DNA of 64,000 nucleotides from Laguncularia racemosa. Its lineage: Eukaryota > Streptophyta > Magnoliopsida > Myrtales > Combretaceae. The DNA is taken from positions 1,798,001 to 1,862,000 of the forward strand of contig JBBMOL010000057.1 of NCBI GenBank assembly GCA_037954665.1, written 5' to 3'. The notes under the pieces are model-generated. The model made no database searches, was not told where the DNA came from, and saw only the letters and a program-made list of their open reading frames with translations. This document shows positions 63,007 through 64,000 of this stretch, one piece after another. Position numbers and translations under genes: made by a program. Positions within the stretch are counted from its first letter, which is position 1. Every line of letters begins with the position of its first letter.

Positions 63007-64000
63007 CTGAAAGAAGAGTTTATTTGAGAAATTTATAAATTACCAATTACATTATATATGATGGTTATTTAAAAGTAATAAATGTCAGTCGATGTAATGT
63101 TTTTTCCTTTTATGGAAGTTCATAATTTCACTTTTGCAATATTCGTAAAACAACTTTGTCATCTATATTGTTATTTTTTAGTTTTCTAACATTTTAAAAA
63201 GAATTGGCCTAAAAAAGTATTTTAAAAAGAAATATTGTAAAGACTCTCAAATATTGTAACCGTCTTCAGAAAGGCTTATAATGCGTTAGCTCAAAATTTT
63301 GCCAAAAAAAAATTATATGTTAACTTAATAGTTCATGCAACTAAAGAATATTCGTAAATCTAATTTAGTTCATAATACTGCTATAATTACTTATATTTTT
63401 TTATAAAATGACGTAGAATCCATTATTCCCTATAAATTTCTGTAATGATTCTTAAGATTCGTAATTTCAATTAACGGTTTGTTAAAAACTATAAATTTAT
63501 ACTGTCGCCATATGTTTATGAGATTATTTTGTAATTCGTAATTTTATTGTAAAATTCATAATATCTATGGATTCCATAACCGTTTTTCTTTTCATAAAAA
63601 CGGCTTTTTTTTTGGTAAACACTGCTCTAAATCTCAATATAGAACTGTATATGTCTGTAACTATGCTTTGGTTTTTTTTTTTTGTAATTTAATGTTGAAA
63701 ATTTGTGATTTTAGGGTTAAAAATAATTTAAAATTAAAGATGTAAACCTTATTTATGCCTTTAGTACAATTTGTATTGTATTTGCACCTTTAAATAAAAT
63801 GCTTGAAGATGCAAACCGGGATTTATGTCTTTAATTTTATTTTTTTTTACCCTAAAGTCACAAATTATGTACGTATCTTTGAAACTTACTTTAAGAATAA
63901 TTATTTTGGTTATAATATTTACATCATTTTTTTTAAACTACAATATATAGAGTGTTACCCAATACTTAAGTGATTGTCACATTGGCATTATAATGAATAT
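63007..64000 (-). other. Intron of ATL copy D
   Basis: Collinear with the first kilobase of the copy B intron as read from its RING exon: AAAGACTCTCAAAT at 40,379 and 63,239, and TTATTTTGTAATTCGTAA near 40,740 and 63,525. No gene in it; it runs off the right edge. Confidence 0.75.

Noticed and set aside
1..64000. tRNA, rRNA, CRISPR array or bacterial operon
   Set aside because: No tRNA arm signatures, rRNA segments or spaced identical repeats were seen. The introns and transposon types show a plant nuclear genome.

Overview
The window is nuclear DNA of a flowering plant, most likely a eudicot. It is AT-rich, its genes carry GT-AG introns, and it is crowded with Ty3/gypsy and CACTA transposons. 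The species cannot be named from the sequence. All host genes recognised lie on the minus strand.

Region 1 (1-8,800) holds most of a gene for the mitochondrial inner-membrane insertase OXA1. Seven coding exons were placed by splice signals and reading phase. The 3' exons lie beyond the left edge. A probable 5'-UTR intron with telo-box motifs precedes the start codon. Region 2 (8,800-16,100) is AT-rich intergenic DNA with one lone exon (14,065-14,755). It encodes a secreted, cysteine-rich GUB_WAK-type ectodomain like that of ATL20/21/22-type RING-H2 E3 ligases, with no RING exon within reach.

Region 3 (16,100-37,500) is a transposon graveyard. An old LTR-like repeat (about 16,130-27,960) is split by a non-autonomous CACTA-type element (19,043-21,640), which itself seems to hold an LTR relic. 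It is split again by a Ty3/gypsy element (21,681-27,012) with two 836-bp LTRs, a tRNA-Met primer site, and a gag-pol frame broken by point stops and a large in-frame RT/RNase H deletion. A diverged copy of the old repeat lies inverted at 30,640-34,530. A 317-bp tandem duplication sits at about 28,490-29,100, and a further gypsy relic with a primer site at 35,942.

Region 4 (37,500-64,000) is a tandem array of ATL-type genes, each built (in plus coordinates) as a gypsy gag relic, a RING exon, a long intron, a GUB_WAK exon and a 5' flank. Copy B (39,683-43,086) is intact: a predicted 413-residue protein with signal peptide, ectodomain, membrane helix and RING-H2 finger. Copy C (relic spanning about 44,083-59,380) is dying. 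Its RING exon is deleted, its start codon and signal peptide are gone, its ectodomain has gained a 21-bp triplicate in place of cysteines, and a 9.67-kb CACTA element (45,524-55,195, perfect TAT target duplication) sits in its intron. Copy D is only the RING exon (62,540-63,006); its first exon must lie beyond the right edge.

No wholly new system was found. The most informative content is the stepwise decay of a receptor-like E3 ligase array beside an intact copy, and the nested transposon stratigraphy.
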